From Flavobacterium sp. UBA7680 (lineage in GTDB: Bacteria; Bacteroidota; Bacteroidia; Flavobacteriales; Flavobacteriaceae): a stretch of 64,000 bases of DNA. Of this stretch, positions 9,262 through 17,437 are shown piece by piece. The position numbers and the translations under genes were made by a program. The stretch covers positions 8,691-72,690 of the forward strand of contig NZ_DLHA01000018.1 in assembly GCF_002482975.1 (NCBI RefSeq), read 5' to 3'. The notes below the pieces were generated by a model that saw only the letters and a list, made by a program, of their open reading frames with translations, had not been told where the DNA came from and ran no database searches. How positions within the stretch are numbered: position 1 is the first letter of the stretch; every line of letters starts with the position of its first letter.

Positions 9262-9404
9262 GGCCACAAATTTTACAGATGAAACGGGTTTACACAGGTT
9301 ATTGTTTAGCCTGAACTTTGTCAAAGTTTTAAACTTTGACAAAGTTGCCTACAGTAAAAAAAGAAATCAGTGTAAACCCGTTTCATCCGTAAAATCCGTG
9401 CGCC
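9262..9404. repeat. Nested palindromic element between paralogous lipoprotein genes
   Basis: Outer arms 9262-9295 and 9370-9404 are near-perfect inverted copies containing gatgaaacgggtttacac and its complement. Inside lies a separate perfect inverted repeat of aactttgtcaaagttt (9314-9329) and its complement (9331-9346). It lies just after the 3' end of the gene at 9412-10137 and could act as a strong RNA hairpin. Confidence 0.85.
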
Positions 9405-9411
9405 ATAAAAC

Positions 9412-10137
9412 CTACTCTAAAACTACTTCCAGATTTGTCATTTCGGGATCACGTAAACAATCTGAAAGCTGGAATTCTAAGGTTAGAGATTTTTTATCAG
9501 GGCTGATAACCACTTTTTCATTTGAAACTGATTTTATCTTTTGAGGAAAACTATATTTTAAAGTGTAAGTCTGGACTAATTTTAAGTTTCCGTATTTAGA
9601 TTCATAGTTTTTATATCCGTCTTTTGCTTTTTGGAGTTCTTCTGCATTGATAATCGAAACGGAACGTTTAAAAACTTTTCCGTTAAAATCATACAAAATC
9701 TTGTAATAATGAGTTTCGGCGGTTAACGCATAATTATTTTGAAGATCGTCTGCATAATCTTCTGTTTTATACAAATCCGGAATTTCTGAAACTTTATTAA
9801 AATGAAGCGAAAAAACGCTTCGAAATTCTTTCTCAAACGAACTCTTTTTGAGATATACTTTTATATTGGTATATTTTTGAAACAGCTTTTGCTCTTCGGG
9901 TGTATATTTTAAAAATGTTTCCTTGTATTTTTCGATGTATTCCTTAAAAACATATGTTGTATCCTCAAATATATTTTCACGTCCGTACGATTCTCCCGCC
10001 AATTGCATATAACTATTTTCTTCGCGAAGCTGCTCCACTTTGATGTCTCCGCTTCCGTCAGGATTAATTGTAATGGTTTCGGTAATTTGACAGCTTGTTA
10101 AAAGAATTAGAAACAAAAAGGCTGATAGGTATTTCAT
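9412..10137 (-). CDS. Lipoprotein of unknown function (paralogue of the gene at 8390-9145)
   Basis: This 241-residue protein has a lipoprotein signal (MKYLSAFLFLILLTSC). The mature N-terminus QITETITINPDGSGDIKVEQL matches the TENIYINDNGSGKFSVDM segment of the neighbouring lipoprotein. The C-terminus (LKYSFPQKIKSVSNEKVVISPDKKSL) also aligns with its neighbour, so the two arose by tandem duplication and diverged. No enzymatic motif is recognised; the function is unknown. A palindromic element separates the two copies. Confidence 0.85.
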   Translation of the reverse strand: MKYLSAFLFLILLTSCQITETITINPDGSGDIKVEQLREENSYMQLAGESYGRENIFEDTTYVFKEYIEKYKETFLKYTPEEQKLFQKYTNIKVYLKKSSFEKEFRSVFSLHFNKVSEIPDLYKTEDYADDLQNNYALTAETHYYKILYDFNGKVFKRSVSIINAEELQKAKDGYKNYESKYGNLKLVQTYTLKYSFPQKIKSVSNEKVVISPDKKSLTLEFQLSDCLRDPEMTNLEVVLE

Positions 10138-10149
10138 TTTTTCGGGAAG

Positions 10150-10178
10150 GTTCTGAGGTTCTAAGTTGCTAAGATACT
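10150..10178. repeat. 8-bp-period microrepeat (TTCTAAG type)
   Basis: The stretch reads gttctgag-gttctaag-ttgctaag-atactg, a second copy of the microrepeat seen at 9194. Confidence 0.7.
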
Positions 10179-10361
10179 GCCTTTTTAATTTAATTTCTTA
10201 CAGAAATTTCGGTTTGTGTGTCCTTGCGAGGAACGAAGCAATCTCACGATCAAAATGAAAACAATCCATCCATTTTCCCATTCATTTTAAAGATTGAAAT
10301 CCAATAAATTGCTATTACAAAAAATCTAAAACCTGCATTCTAAAATCTACATTCTTTTCTT

Positions 10362-10369
10362 TATCTTTG
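10362..10369 (+). promoter_or_regulatory. -7 promoter element for lysS
   Basis: TATCTTTG followed by C fits TAnnTTTG, and the lysS ATG follows 23 bp later. This implies a very short leader. No riboswitch-like structure fits in that space. Confidence 0.6.
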
Positions 10370-10391
10370 CACACTTAAAAAAGAGCACAAA

Positions 10392-12095
10392 ATGGCATTA
10401 TCAGAACAAGAAATCATCAGAAGAGAAAAACTTCAAAACTTACGCAGTCTGGGAATCAATCCTTATCCAGCTAATCTTTTTCCTGTAAATCATACTTCTA
10501 AGCAAATAAAGGAGTCATTTGAAGAAGGTAAGAAGGTTATCGTTGCGGGTCGTTTGATGAGCGTGAGAGATCAGGGAAAAGCTTGTTTTGCTGAATTGCA
10601 AGATAGCGAAGGACGTATTCAATTGTACGTCAATCGCGATGTTTTGTGTGAAGGTGATGATAAAACTTTATACAATCAGGTATTTAAAAAATTAACTGAT
10701 TTAGGTGACTTTATTGGTATTGAAGGAGAATTGTTTACTACACAAGTTGGTGCAAAATGTATTCGTGTAAGCGGATTTACTTTCTTAAGTAAAACATTAC
10801 GTCCGCTTCCTTTACCAAAAGTAGATGAAGAAGGCAACGTTCACGATGCATTTAATGATGCTGAGTTACGTTACAGAATGCGTTATGTAGATTTAACAGT
10901 GAATCAACATGTTAAAGAAACTTTCATCAAACGTACCAAATTATTTAGCGCTATGCGTGGATATTTTAACGACGCTGGATATCTTGAAGTTGAAACTCCG
11001 GTTTTACAGCCAATTCCGGGTGGAGCTGCAGCGCGTCCGTTTATCACGCACCATAATTCGCTTGATATTCCGCTTTACATGCGTATTGCAAACGAATTGT
11101 ACTTAAAAAGATTAATTGTTGGTGGATTTGAAGGTGTTTATGAGTTCTCTAAAAACTTCCGTAACGAAGGAATGGACAGAACGCATAATCCAGAATTTAC
11201 TGCAATGGAAATATATGTAGCTTACAAAGACTACAACTGGATGATGGAATTTGCTGAAGGTTTATTGGAGCATTGTGCAATTGCCGTAAATGGAACGAGC
11301 GAAGTTACTTTTGGAGAACACCAAATCAACTTTAAAGCGCCTTATGCACGCGTTACAATGACAGATTCTATCAAGCATTTTACTGGATTTGATATCTCAG
11401 GAAAAACGGAAGAAGAATTGTTTGAAGCTGCAAGAGGTATGGGAATTGAAGTTGACAAAACAATGGGTAAAGGGAAATTAATTGATGAAATTTTTGGCGC
11501 TAAATGCGAAGGAAATTACATTCAGCCAACTTTCATTACTGATTATCCTAAAGAAATGTCGCCTCTTTGTAAAGAACACCGCGACAATCCTGAACTTACA
11601 GAGCGTTTTGAATTAATGGTTTGTGGTAAAGAAATCGCAAATGCTTATTCTGAATTAAACGACCCAATTGATCAGCGTGAGCGTTTTGAAGATCAAATGC
11701 GTTTATCTGAAAAAGGTGATGATGAAGCAAACGGTGTTATTGATGAAGATTTCTTAAGAGCGCTTGAATATGGTATGCCTCCAACGTCTGGAATGGGAAT
11801 TGGAATGGATCGTTTGATTATGTATTTAACAAACAATGCTTCTATTCAGGAAGTTTTATTATTCCCGCAAATGCGTCCGGAGAAAAAACAAGCTCAAATT
11901 GAACTTTCTGACGAAGAAAAAGTAATCATTACTTTATTGAAAGGAAATGAAAATAAAATGGAATTAGGACAACTAAAAGTTACTTCTGCTTTAAGCGGTA
12001 AAAAATGGGATGTGTCTATGAAAAACTTATCGAAACATGGTTTGACTAAAGTTGTCGTTGACGGCGAGTTTAAAACTGTGGAATTGGTGGAGTAA
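10392..12095 (+). CDS. lysS: Lysyl-tRNA synthetase, class II
   Basis: This 567-residue class II synthetase charges tRNA-Lys. An N-terminal OB-fold anticodon-binding domain (about 55-160, with VIVAGRLMSVRDQGKACFAEL) is followed by the catalytic core. Motif 2 is visible as FSKNFRNEGMDRTHNPEFT and motif 3 as MPPTSGMGIGMDRLIMYL. After the usual C-terminal LLFPQMRPE the protein continues for about 70 residues (ELSDEEKVIITLLKGNENKM...), which explains its length against about 500 in E. coli. This tail looks like a small winged-helix-type domain and is, I believe, common in Bacteroidota. A cccgacagg hairpin beyond the stop may end transcription. Confidence 0.97.
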   Translation: MALSEQEIIRREKLQNLRSLGINPYPANLFPVNHTSKQIKESFEEGKKVIVAGRLMSVRDQGKACFAELQDSEGRIQLYVNRDVLCEGDDKTLYNQVFKKLTDLGDFIGIEGELFTTQVGAKCIRVSGFTFLSKTLRPLPLPKVDEEGNVHDAFNDAELRYRMRYVDLTVNQHVKETFIKRTKLFSAMRGYFNDAGYLEVETPVLQPIPGGAAARPFITHHNSLDIPLYMRIANELYLKRLIVGGFEGVYEFSKNFRNEGMDRTHNPEFTAMEIYVAYKDYNWMMEFAEGLLEHCAIAVNGTSEVTFGEHQINFKAPYARVTMTDSIKHFTGFDISGKTEEELFEAARGMGIEVDKTMGKGKLIDEIFGAKCEGNYIQPTFITDYPKEMSPLCKEHRDNPELTERFELMVCGKEIANAYSELNDPIDQRERFEDQMRLSEKGDDEANGVIDEDFLRALEYGMPPTSGMGIGMDRLIMYLTNNASIQEVLLFPQMRPEKKQAQIELSDEEKVIITLLKGNENKMELGQLKVTSALSGKKWDVSMKNLSKHGLTKVVVDGEFKTVELVE

Positions 12096-12148
12096 TTTTT
12101 AAAAAATCCAATTTGGAAATTACAAATTCCAAAAATTGAATAATATTC

Positions 12149-12181
12149 AAACCCGACAGGTTTAAAAAACCTGTCGGGTTT
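12149..12181. repeat. cccgacagg palindrome, copy 1
   Basis: aaacccgacagg and cctgtcgggttt flank an A/T-rich loop. Near-identical hairpins occur at 13058, 44125 and 45158. Its T-rich tail could also work as a terminator for lysS. Confidence 0.85.
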
Positions 12182-12217
12182 ATTTTTTTATATCTTATTG
12201 ATGTCGAATTAGATTGT

Positions 12218-12243
12218 GTAGACGCACTGCTGTGCGTCTCTAC
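12218..12243. repeat. Short palindrome gtagacgcac/gtgcgtctctac
   Basis: A hairpin with arms gtagacgcac and gtgcgtctctac (2-nt asymmetry) lies between two other palindrome families downstream of lysS. Confidence 0.65.
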
Positions 12244-12299
12244 GGAATATCTTTGTCTATATTTTACTTACAATACATATATCCAACTGAAACCTCATC

Positions 12300-12400
12300 A
12301 ACTGGACTGAAGTCCAGCCCTACAATATAAATCAAGCTGAAGCTTTTTTTCTAGTTCCGAAGGAACAAATTATATTGTAGAGCTGGACTTCAGTCCAGTT
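12300..12400. repeat. Long inverted repeat downstream of lysS
   Basis: 30-nt arms at 12300-12329 and 12371-12400 (aactggactgaagtccagcc... and its complement) differ at one base. Each arm contains the smaller palindrome ctggact-gaagtccag. The loop holds a further small hairpin gttccgaaggaac. With the two neighbouring hairpins, the 338 bp between lysS and the next gene consist largely of palindromes. Confidence 0.85.
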
Positions 12401-12433
12401 TAAATAAATTTATATTTACATTAAAATTGGAAT

Positions 12434-13030
12434 TTAAAACGAATACCTCTCCAACTTCTTATCATAAATATCCAAAACCTTAGTACTTTCTTTTGGAAGA
12501 TCACCTTTCCATTTTTCTTCAATAGATGGATTTGCTGGATATTTTCCGTTTTTCATTTTTAGATGATGAAATAAACCTCCGCTTTTCATTAAAAGATCAT
12601 AAAATTTTTCTGTTGATGAAGTCGTTACATAAATTGGAAAATCGGTAACGGTGAAATGATTTATTACACTTCCGTCGTTATTTAAAATATATCCTGAACA
12701 GCCTCCGCTTCCGCAGAAATAGGAATTGGAGAAACCAACAAAATATTCATTTTTCCGATCATTATTTAAATCAAAAGCTTCATAATAAAAGAATCGGTCT
12801 TCTTTTGTCATTGCGTGAATATCTTTCTTTAATAAAATATTCAATTGCTTCCGAATCAATTCGGCTGCTTTATCATCTTTTGCGGGAGCATTACTTACAT
12901 CAGCAGTTCCTCCAATTGTTTTATACAAAGTATCCTGAACAATTGTTTTAATGATATTTTTTGATTCCGTTTTACTTTGACAAGAATACAATGCCAAAAT
13001 CCCAATTAGAACTAAAATTTTATTTTTCAT
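12434..13030 (-). CDS. Lipoprotein of unknown function
   Basis: This 198-residue protein has a lipoprotein signal with the lipobox LYSC (MKNKILVLIGILALYSCQS). The mature part has an Asp/Lys-rich segment, then a compact region with FFYYEAFDLNNDRKNEYFVGFSNSYFCGSGGCSGYIL. The phrase DLNNDRKNEYFVGF resembles a dockerin- or FG-GAP-like description of a quantity and may bind calcium, and two Cys in CGSGGC could form a disulfide. No family could be named. It is flanked on both sides by cccgacagg-type palindromes and probably forms a single-gene transcript. Confidence 0.8.
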   Translation of the reverse strand: MKNKILVLIGILALYSCQSKTESKNIIKTIVQDTLYKTIGGTADVSNAPAKDDKAAELIRKQLNILLKKDIHAMTKEDRFFYYEAFDLNNDRKNEYFVGFSNSYFCGSGGCSGYILNNDGSVINHFTVTDFPIYVTTSSTEKFYDLLMKSGGLFHHLKMKNGKYPANPSIEEKWKGDLPKESTKVLDIYDKKLERYSF

Positions 13031-13057
13031 AATCTGATATTTTTATAAATAATTTCC

Positions 13058-13090
13058 AAACCCGACAGGTTTTTAAAACCTGTCGGGTTT
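13058..13090. repeat. cccgacagg palindrome, copy 2
   Basis: aaacccgacagg tttttaaaa cctgtcgggttt, the same hairpin as at 12149 and identical in its arms to 45158. It lies between the lipoprotein gene and the 2-hydroxyacid dehydrogenase gene. Confidence 0.85.
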
Positions 13091-13105
13091 AACGTAACGG
13101 ATAAT

Positions 13106-14125
13106 TTAAATTAATAAAGCCGTTTTATTTTCAATATCATTTTGCGTCAATAATGATTTTATATTATTAAAAGTTACCAAAGCAATCTGCGTTAAAGCTT
13201 CATTGGTAAAAAACGCCTGATGCGCCGTTACCAAAACATTCGGAAAACTCATCAAACGTTGAATCGCATCATCCTGAATAATATCGGCAGAAAGATCCCT
13301 AAAGAATAGTTTTTCTTCCTGTTCGTAAACATCAATTCCTAAATACCCAATTTTACCTTCTTTTAAACCTTCAATAACGCAGGCAGTTTCAATTAATCCG
13401 CCGCGGCTTGTATTGATAATCATAACGTTTTCTTTCATCAAAGCAATCGAATCTTTATTAATGACATGCTTTGTTTGATCGTTTAGCGGACAATGAAGCG
13501 AAATAATGTCACTCGATTTAAATATTTCTTCTAAACCAACGAAAGAAACACCATCTTTTATCATTTCATCATTGGTAACAATATCATACGCCAAAACTTT
13601 ACAGCCAAAACCCAAAGCGATTTTAGCAAAAGCTTTTCCAATATTTCCCGTTCCGATAATCCCGATTGTTTTTCCGAATAAATCAAAACCTAACAATCCG
13701 TTTAAAGAAAAATTTTGTTCACGAACTCTGTTGTAAGCTTTATGTGTTTTTCGGTTTAAAGTTAAAATCATGGCCATGGCGTGTTCTGCAACGGCTTGTG
13801 GCGAATAAGCCGGAACTCGGCACACTTTTAAATTGTATTTTTTAGCAGCTTCTAAATCAACATTATTAAAACCTGCACAGCGTAGTGCAATGATTTTTAC
13901 CTTTTTCTCTGCCAATTGTTTAATTACAGCTTCGTTGACAATGTCATTTACGAAGACACAGACAATTTCTGCTTTTTCAATTAAAATTACCGTTTGCGGA
14001 TTTAATTGTGTTTCGAAGAAATCCAGTTCAAAACCAAAATCGGCATTGTATTTATTGAAAAACGTTTTATCGTAGGGCTGTGTTGAAAAGAAAGCTATTT
14101 TATGGTTTGAAAAAGAAGAGTTCAT
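13106..14125 (-). CDS. ldhA: D-2-hydroxyacid dehydrogenase (D-lactate dehydrogenase type)
   Basis: This 339-residue NAD-dependent dehydrogenase reduces pyruvate or related 2-oxoacids. The NAD-binding GTGNIGKAFAKIALGFG motif lies at about residues 155-172. The substrate-binding Arg occurs in NTSRGGLIETA, the acidic partner in the following VYEQEE region, and the catalytic His in LVTAHQAFFT. The N-terminal IALRCAGFNNVDLEAAKKYNL and the overall length match the LdhA branch rather than phosphoglycerate dehydrogenase. It appears monocistronic. The substrate is likely pyruvate but other 2-oxoacids are possible. Confidence 0.9.
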   Translation of the reverse strand: MNSSFSNHKIAFFSTQPYDKTFFNKYNADFGFELDFFETQLNPQTVILIEKAEIVCVFVNDIVNEAVIKQLAEKKVKIIALRCAGFNNVDLEAAKKYNLKVCRVPAYSPQAVAEHAMAMILTLNRKTHKAYNRVREQNFSLNGLLGFDLFGKTIGIIGTGNIGKAFAKIALGFGCKVLAYDIVTNDEMIKDGVSFVGLEEIFKSSDIISLHCPLNDQTKHVINKDSIALMKENVMIINTSRGGLIETACVIEGLKEGKIGYLGIDVYEQEEKLFFRDLSADIIQDDAIQRLMSFPNVLVTAHQAFFTNEALTQIALVTFNNIKSLLTQNDIENKTALLI

Positions 14126-14312
14126 GATAATTTATTTTTGGATTGCATTTTATTGGTTTCCTAAAAATAAGAAAATATTTTCAATATGCAGGAAAGCCTC
14201 AACCTTAAATATTTACATTTCAAAAAGTTAAATAAACAGCAATTCAAACAATATTAATTAAACCTATTCAGTTTAATAAAGTCTAAACACTATAACCTTA
14301 AAAGAACAAATC

Positions 14313-14753
14313 ATGAAAAAATTATTTATCGCAGCTATGCTATTGATCGGAATAGCAAGTTTTGCACAAGATGGCGATCAAAAACCGGCACGTGAACAAA
14401 GAGAAAAATTAACTCCCGAACAACGTAACGAAAAACAATTACAAAAGTTAACTACAGAATTGGGTTTAGATGCTAATCAACAAGCACAGGTAAAACAACT
14501 ACTGGCTGAAAGAAGCGCTAAAGCAGAAAAATTCAGAGAAACAAGAGAAGCAAGAAAAGACAGCGATGTAAAACCAACTGATGCTGAAAAAGAAGCTTTT
14601 AAAAATGAATTAAAAGCAGAAAAAGAAGGTAACGAAGCAAAAATGAAAGCAATCTTAACTGCTGATCAATATACAAAATGGCAATCTTTAAGAGAAAAAA
14701 ATAAAGAAAAAGCCAAAGACAAAATGAAAGATTACAAAAAAGAAAACAACTAA
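14313..14753 (+). CDS. Secreted Spy/LTXXQ-like helical protein, single unit
   Basis: This 146-residue protein has a signal peptide (MKKLFIAAMLLIGIASFAQ) and a highly charged, Lys/Glu-rich, probably all-helical mature part. It carries the pattern LTPEQRNEKQLQKLTTELGLDANQQAQVKQLLAERSAKAEKF, which resembles the LTxxQ helices of periplasmic chaperone-like proteins of the Spy/CpxP type and DUF4890-like proteins of Bacteroidota. The next gene carries two further copies of the same unit, so the pair arose by tandem duplication. It is closed by its own terminator at 14765. Function as a chaperone or stress protein is inferred only from the family resemblance. Confidence 0.8.
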   Translation: MKKLFIAAMLLIGIASFAQDGDQKPAREQREKLTPEQRNEKQLQKLTTELGLDANQQAQVKQLLAERSAKAEKFRETREARKDSDVKPTDAEKEAFKNELKAEKEGNEAKMKAILTADQYTKWQSLREKNKEKAKDKMKDYKKENN

Positions 14754-14764
14754 ATATAGTTTAC

Positions 14765-14791
14765 AAAAAGAGGCCATTGAGCCTCTTTTTT
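14765..14791 (+). terminator. Rho-independent terminator
   Basis: aaaagaggc - cattga - gcctctttttt forms a GC-containing stem with a T-run after the first Spy-like gene. Confidence 0.85.
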
Positions 14792-14915
14792 GTTTTCAGA
14801 TCTTATTATGTTTTCCTTAATAGTTTCTGTTAATTAAAAGATAAATCTGACAATCTCATTAAACTTAATAAATCTGTTGATGTCTAATTGCTATAAACCT
14901 TTAAAAAAGACGAAA

Positions 14916-15656
14916 ATGAAAAAATTATTTATTGCAGCTTTATTATTCGTTGGAATAGTAAGTTTTGCGCAAGACATCAATCAGAAAACAGCACGCGATC
15001 AAAGAGAAAAATTAACTCCGGAACAGCGTAATGAAAAGCATTTACAAAAACTAACTTCTGATTTGAATTTAGATAAAAAGCAACAGGAACAAGTAAAACA
15101 GCTTTTGGCTGAAAGAAGTGCTAAAGCAGAAAAATTTAGAGATTCAAGAAAAGACAGTAAAACTAAACCTACTGATGCAGAAAGAGAAGCTTTTAAAAAA
15201 CAAATTACTGCCGAAAGAGAAGAAAATGATGCTAAAATGAAAGCGATTTTAAATGCTGATCAATACACAAAATGGACGGCTCTAAAAAAAGAACATGAAG
15301 GCCACAGCCGAAAAGGAGATCATAAAGATCATAAAACACCGCAGGAACGTAATGAGGCACATTTGCAAAAGTTAACAACTGATTTAAACTTAAATGCTGA
15401 TCAGCAAAAACAAGTAAGTGAACTTTTATCTGAAAGAAGTACAAAAATGGAAATGCTTAAAAAAAGCAGAAAAGATGCTGATGCAAAACCAACTGACGCT
15501 GAAAGAAAAGCCATGAAAAAACAAATGGAAGAAGATCACAAAGCTGCCGATGAAAAAATGAAATCTATTTTAAATGCAGATCAATATAAAAAATGGACTG
15601 CCATTAAAAAAGAGCATAAAGACAAAATGAAAGACCACCGAAAAGACAAAATGTAA
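14916..15656 (+). CDS. Secreted Spy/LTXXQ-like helical protein, two internal units
   Basis: The start was set at the ATG at 14916, which gives a signal peptide (MKKLFIAALLFVGIVSFAQ) nearly identical to that of the preceding gene; an upstream in-frame ATG at 14877 would place 13 charged residues before it. The 246-residue protein contains two copies of the roughly 95-residue unit of its neighbour: RNEKHLQKLTSDLNLDKKQQEQV... at about 30-125 and RNEAHLQKLTTDLNLNADQQKQV... at about 145-235. Each ends with ILNADQYTKW- or ILNADQYKKW-. It is likely helical and periplasmic, with an inferred chaperone-like or stress role. It has its own terminator. Confidence 0.8.
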   Translation: MKKLFIAALLFVGIVSFAQDINQKTARDQREKLTPEQRNEKHLQKLTSDLNLDKKQQEQVKQLLAERSAKAEKFRDSRKDSKTKPTDAEREAFKKQITAEREENDAKMKAILNADQYTKWTALKKEHEGHSRKGDHKDHKTPQERNEAHLQKLTTDLNLNADQQKQVSELLSERSTKMEMLKKSRKDADAKPTDAERKAMKKQMEEDHKAADEKMKSILNADQYKKWTAIKKEHKDKMKDHRKDKM

Positions 15657-15664
15657 TTGAGATC

Positions 15665-15696
15665 AAAAAAAAGAGGCTTTTTAAAGCCTCTTTTTT
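15665..15696 (+). terminator. Rho-independent terminator
   Basis: aaaaaaagaggctt - ttt - aaagcctctttttt follows the two-unit Spy-like gene. It shares the agaggc core with the terminator at 14765, as expected if genes and terminators were duplicated together. Confidence 0.85.
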
Positions 15697-15712
15697 GTTT
15701 TTATAAACACGG

Positions 15713-15794
15713 ATTTCACAAATTGACACCAATTTTTTGTTGCAATAAATTCCACAAACTAGGTTAAATGAAAATTTGTGAAAATTTGTGAAAT
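15713..15794. repeat. Inverted repeat of atttcacaaatt type
   Basis: 15713-15736 (atttcacaaattgacaccaa...) pairs with 15771-15794 (...atttgtgaaaatttgtgaaat). It is related in sequence style to the gccacgaattncac palindromes at 23099 and 32326. Confidence 0.6.
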
Positions 15795-15832
15795 TTGTAT
15801 TATCTGTGGGCTTTTAAAGCCTCCTTTTTATT

Positions 15833-17119
15833 TTAAAATGTTTTCGAAACTTTGTCGATCGCATTAATTGTAAAGTCTAAATCTTCGTAGGTTAATGCAT
15901 CTGTAATAAACCATGTTTCGTATGCAGATGGTGCAATGTAAATTCCTTCCTGCAATAATCCGTGGAAAAATTTCTTAAACGTTTCATTATCTCCTTTTGC
16001 AGCAGTTTGGAAATCTGTAACTGGATTGGCATCAAAATGAACAGAAATCATAGAACCTACTCTATTGATTGTAAAAACAACATTATTTGCTTTTAAAACT
16101 CTATCAATTCCCGCTTCTAAATAAGCTGTTTTTTCTTCTAAACGAGTAAAAATTTCACGATCATTATTCAACGATTGTAACATTGCTAAACCTGCCGCCA
16201 TTGCTAATGGATTTCCAGATAATGTTCCTGCCTGATAAACCGGACCAAGAGGCGCTAAATAATTCATGATTTCTTCGCGTGCAGCAAAAGCTCCAACCGG
16301 AAGTCCGCCGCCAATTACTTTTCCGAAAGTTACAATATCAGCATTGATATTATACAATTCCTGAACTCCTCCGCGAGCTAAACGGAAACCTGTCATAACC
16401 TCATCAAAAATCAATAAGATTCCGTTTGCTGTACACAATTCTCTTAAGCCTTCTAAGAAACCTTTTGCTGGCGGAATACAACCCATATTTCCTGCAACTG
16501 CTTCGATAATTATCGCAGCGATTTCATCTTTATTCGCTTCGATTAGAGTTTTTACATTCTCTAAATCATTGTATTTAGCTAACAAAGTATCTTTTGCAGT
16601 TCCTTCTGTAACGCCTGGACTATTTGGAGATCCAAAAGTTACAGCGCCACTTCCCGCCTGAATCAAAAATGAATCAGAATGTCCGTGGTAACAGCCTGCA
16701 AATTTTATAATTTTATCTCTTTTTGTAAATCCGCGAGCCAAACGAATCGCACTCATACAAGCTTCTGTACCAGAATTTACAAATCGAATTTTATCAATAT
16801 TCGGAACCATAGAAACAGCCAAAGCTGCGATTTCTGTTTCCAGTTCTGTTGGCATTCCAAATGAAGTTCCCAGTTTTGCTTTTTCGATTACCGCATCAAC
16901 AACCGGCTGATAAGCGTGTCCCAAAACCATTGGTCCCCAAGAGTTAATATAATCTATTAATTTGTTCCCATCTTCATCATATAAATAAGCACCTTTGGCA
17001 CTTTTTACAAAAATTGGAGTTCCGCCAACCGCCTTAAACGCTCTTACTGGTGAATTTACTCCTCCTGGAATTACTTTTTCTGCTTCAGCAAAAAGCTGAC
17101 TACTTCTTTTATATAACAT
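15833..17119 (-). CDS. hemL: Glutamate-1-semialdehyde 2,1-aminomutase
   Basis: This 428-residue pyridoxal-phosphate enzyme converts glutamate-1-semialdehyde to 5-aminolevulinate in the C5 pathway of tetrapyrrole synthesis. It begins with the usual SQLFAEAEKVIPGGVNSPVRAF, has the cofactor-binding INSGTEACMSAIRLAR-like segment (FVNSGTEACMSAIRL) and the Schiff-base Lys267 in TFGKVIGGGLPVGAFA. FDEVMTGFRLARGG holds the Asp that contacts the pyridine nitrogen. Length is standard. It is the last gene of a probable five-gene minus-strand operon, 39 bp behind a small membrane protein. No hemA is in the window. Confidence 0.97.
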   Translation of the reverse strand: MLYKRSSQLFAEAEKVIPGGVNSPVRAFKAVGGTPIFVKSAKGAYLYDEDGNKLIDYINSWGPMVLGHAYQPVVDAVIEKAKLGTSFGMPTELETEIAALAVSMVPNIDKIRFVNSGTEACMSAIRLARGFTKRDKIIKFAGCYHGHSDSFLIQAGSGAVTFGSPNSPGVTEGTAKDTLLAKYNDLENVKTLIEANKDEIAAIIIEAVAGNMGCIPPAKGFLEGLRELCTANGILLIFDEVMTGFRLARGGVQELYNINADIVTFGKVIGGGLPVGAFAAREEIMNYLAPLGPVYQAGTLSGNPLAMAAGLAMLQSLNNDREIFTRLEEKTAYLEAGIDRVLKANNVVFTINRVGSMISVHFDANPVTDFQTAAKGDNETFKKFFHGLLQEGIYIAPSAYETWFITDALTYEDLDFTINAIDKVSKTF

Positions 17120-17158
17120 TCTTATTTTTGATTTTAGAGTTTTGATTTTAGATTTAGT

Positions 17159-17410
17159 TTACCGACTTAAACCTTGATCTAAAACAAACTCATTGAAATA
17201 TTTTTGATCTATTTGTTCCTCTTTTGAAAGCTCTTCTATTTTTTTATCAGACATTCCTATCGGTGAAAAAAAAGTCCATTTCAATGTCGGGCGATGTTTT
17301 ATGAAAAAATGTTTTCCTGCAAATTCATCATGAACATAAACTCCACAAAAAAGTCTAACGATTAAAAGCGTTGCAAAAATAAAAATTCCTAATATGATTT
17401 TCTTTTTCAT
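17159..17410 (-). CDS. Small single-pass membrane protein of unknown function
   Basis: This 83-residue protein has one N-terminal hydrophobic segment (KIILGIFIFATLLIVRLFCGVYV). The rest is a soluble tail containing HFFIKHRPTLKWTFFSPIGMSDKKIEELSKEEQIDQKYFNEF. No family is recognised. It lies 27 bp behind the glucosaminidase gene and 39 bp before hemL on the same strand, so it is probably co-transcribed. It could be a signal-anchored periplasmic protein. Confidence 0.7.
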   Translation of the reverse strand: MKKKIILGIFIFATLLIVRLFCGVYVHDEFAGKHFFIKHRPTLKWTFFSPIGMSDKKIEELSKEEQIDQKYFNEFVLDQGLSR

Positions 17411-17437
17411 TTATAATTAACAACTAACAATTGATAA

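Noticed and set aside
9260..9544. Plus-strand open frame of 94 codons
   Set aside because: It runs through a nested palindrome and the antisense of a lipoprotein gene, so it is a by-product of the repeats.
10321..10391. Possible lysine riboswitch or leader control upstream of lysS
   Set aside because: The predicted transcript start leaves a leader of only about 16-20 nt, too short for a riboswitch.
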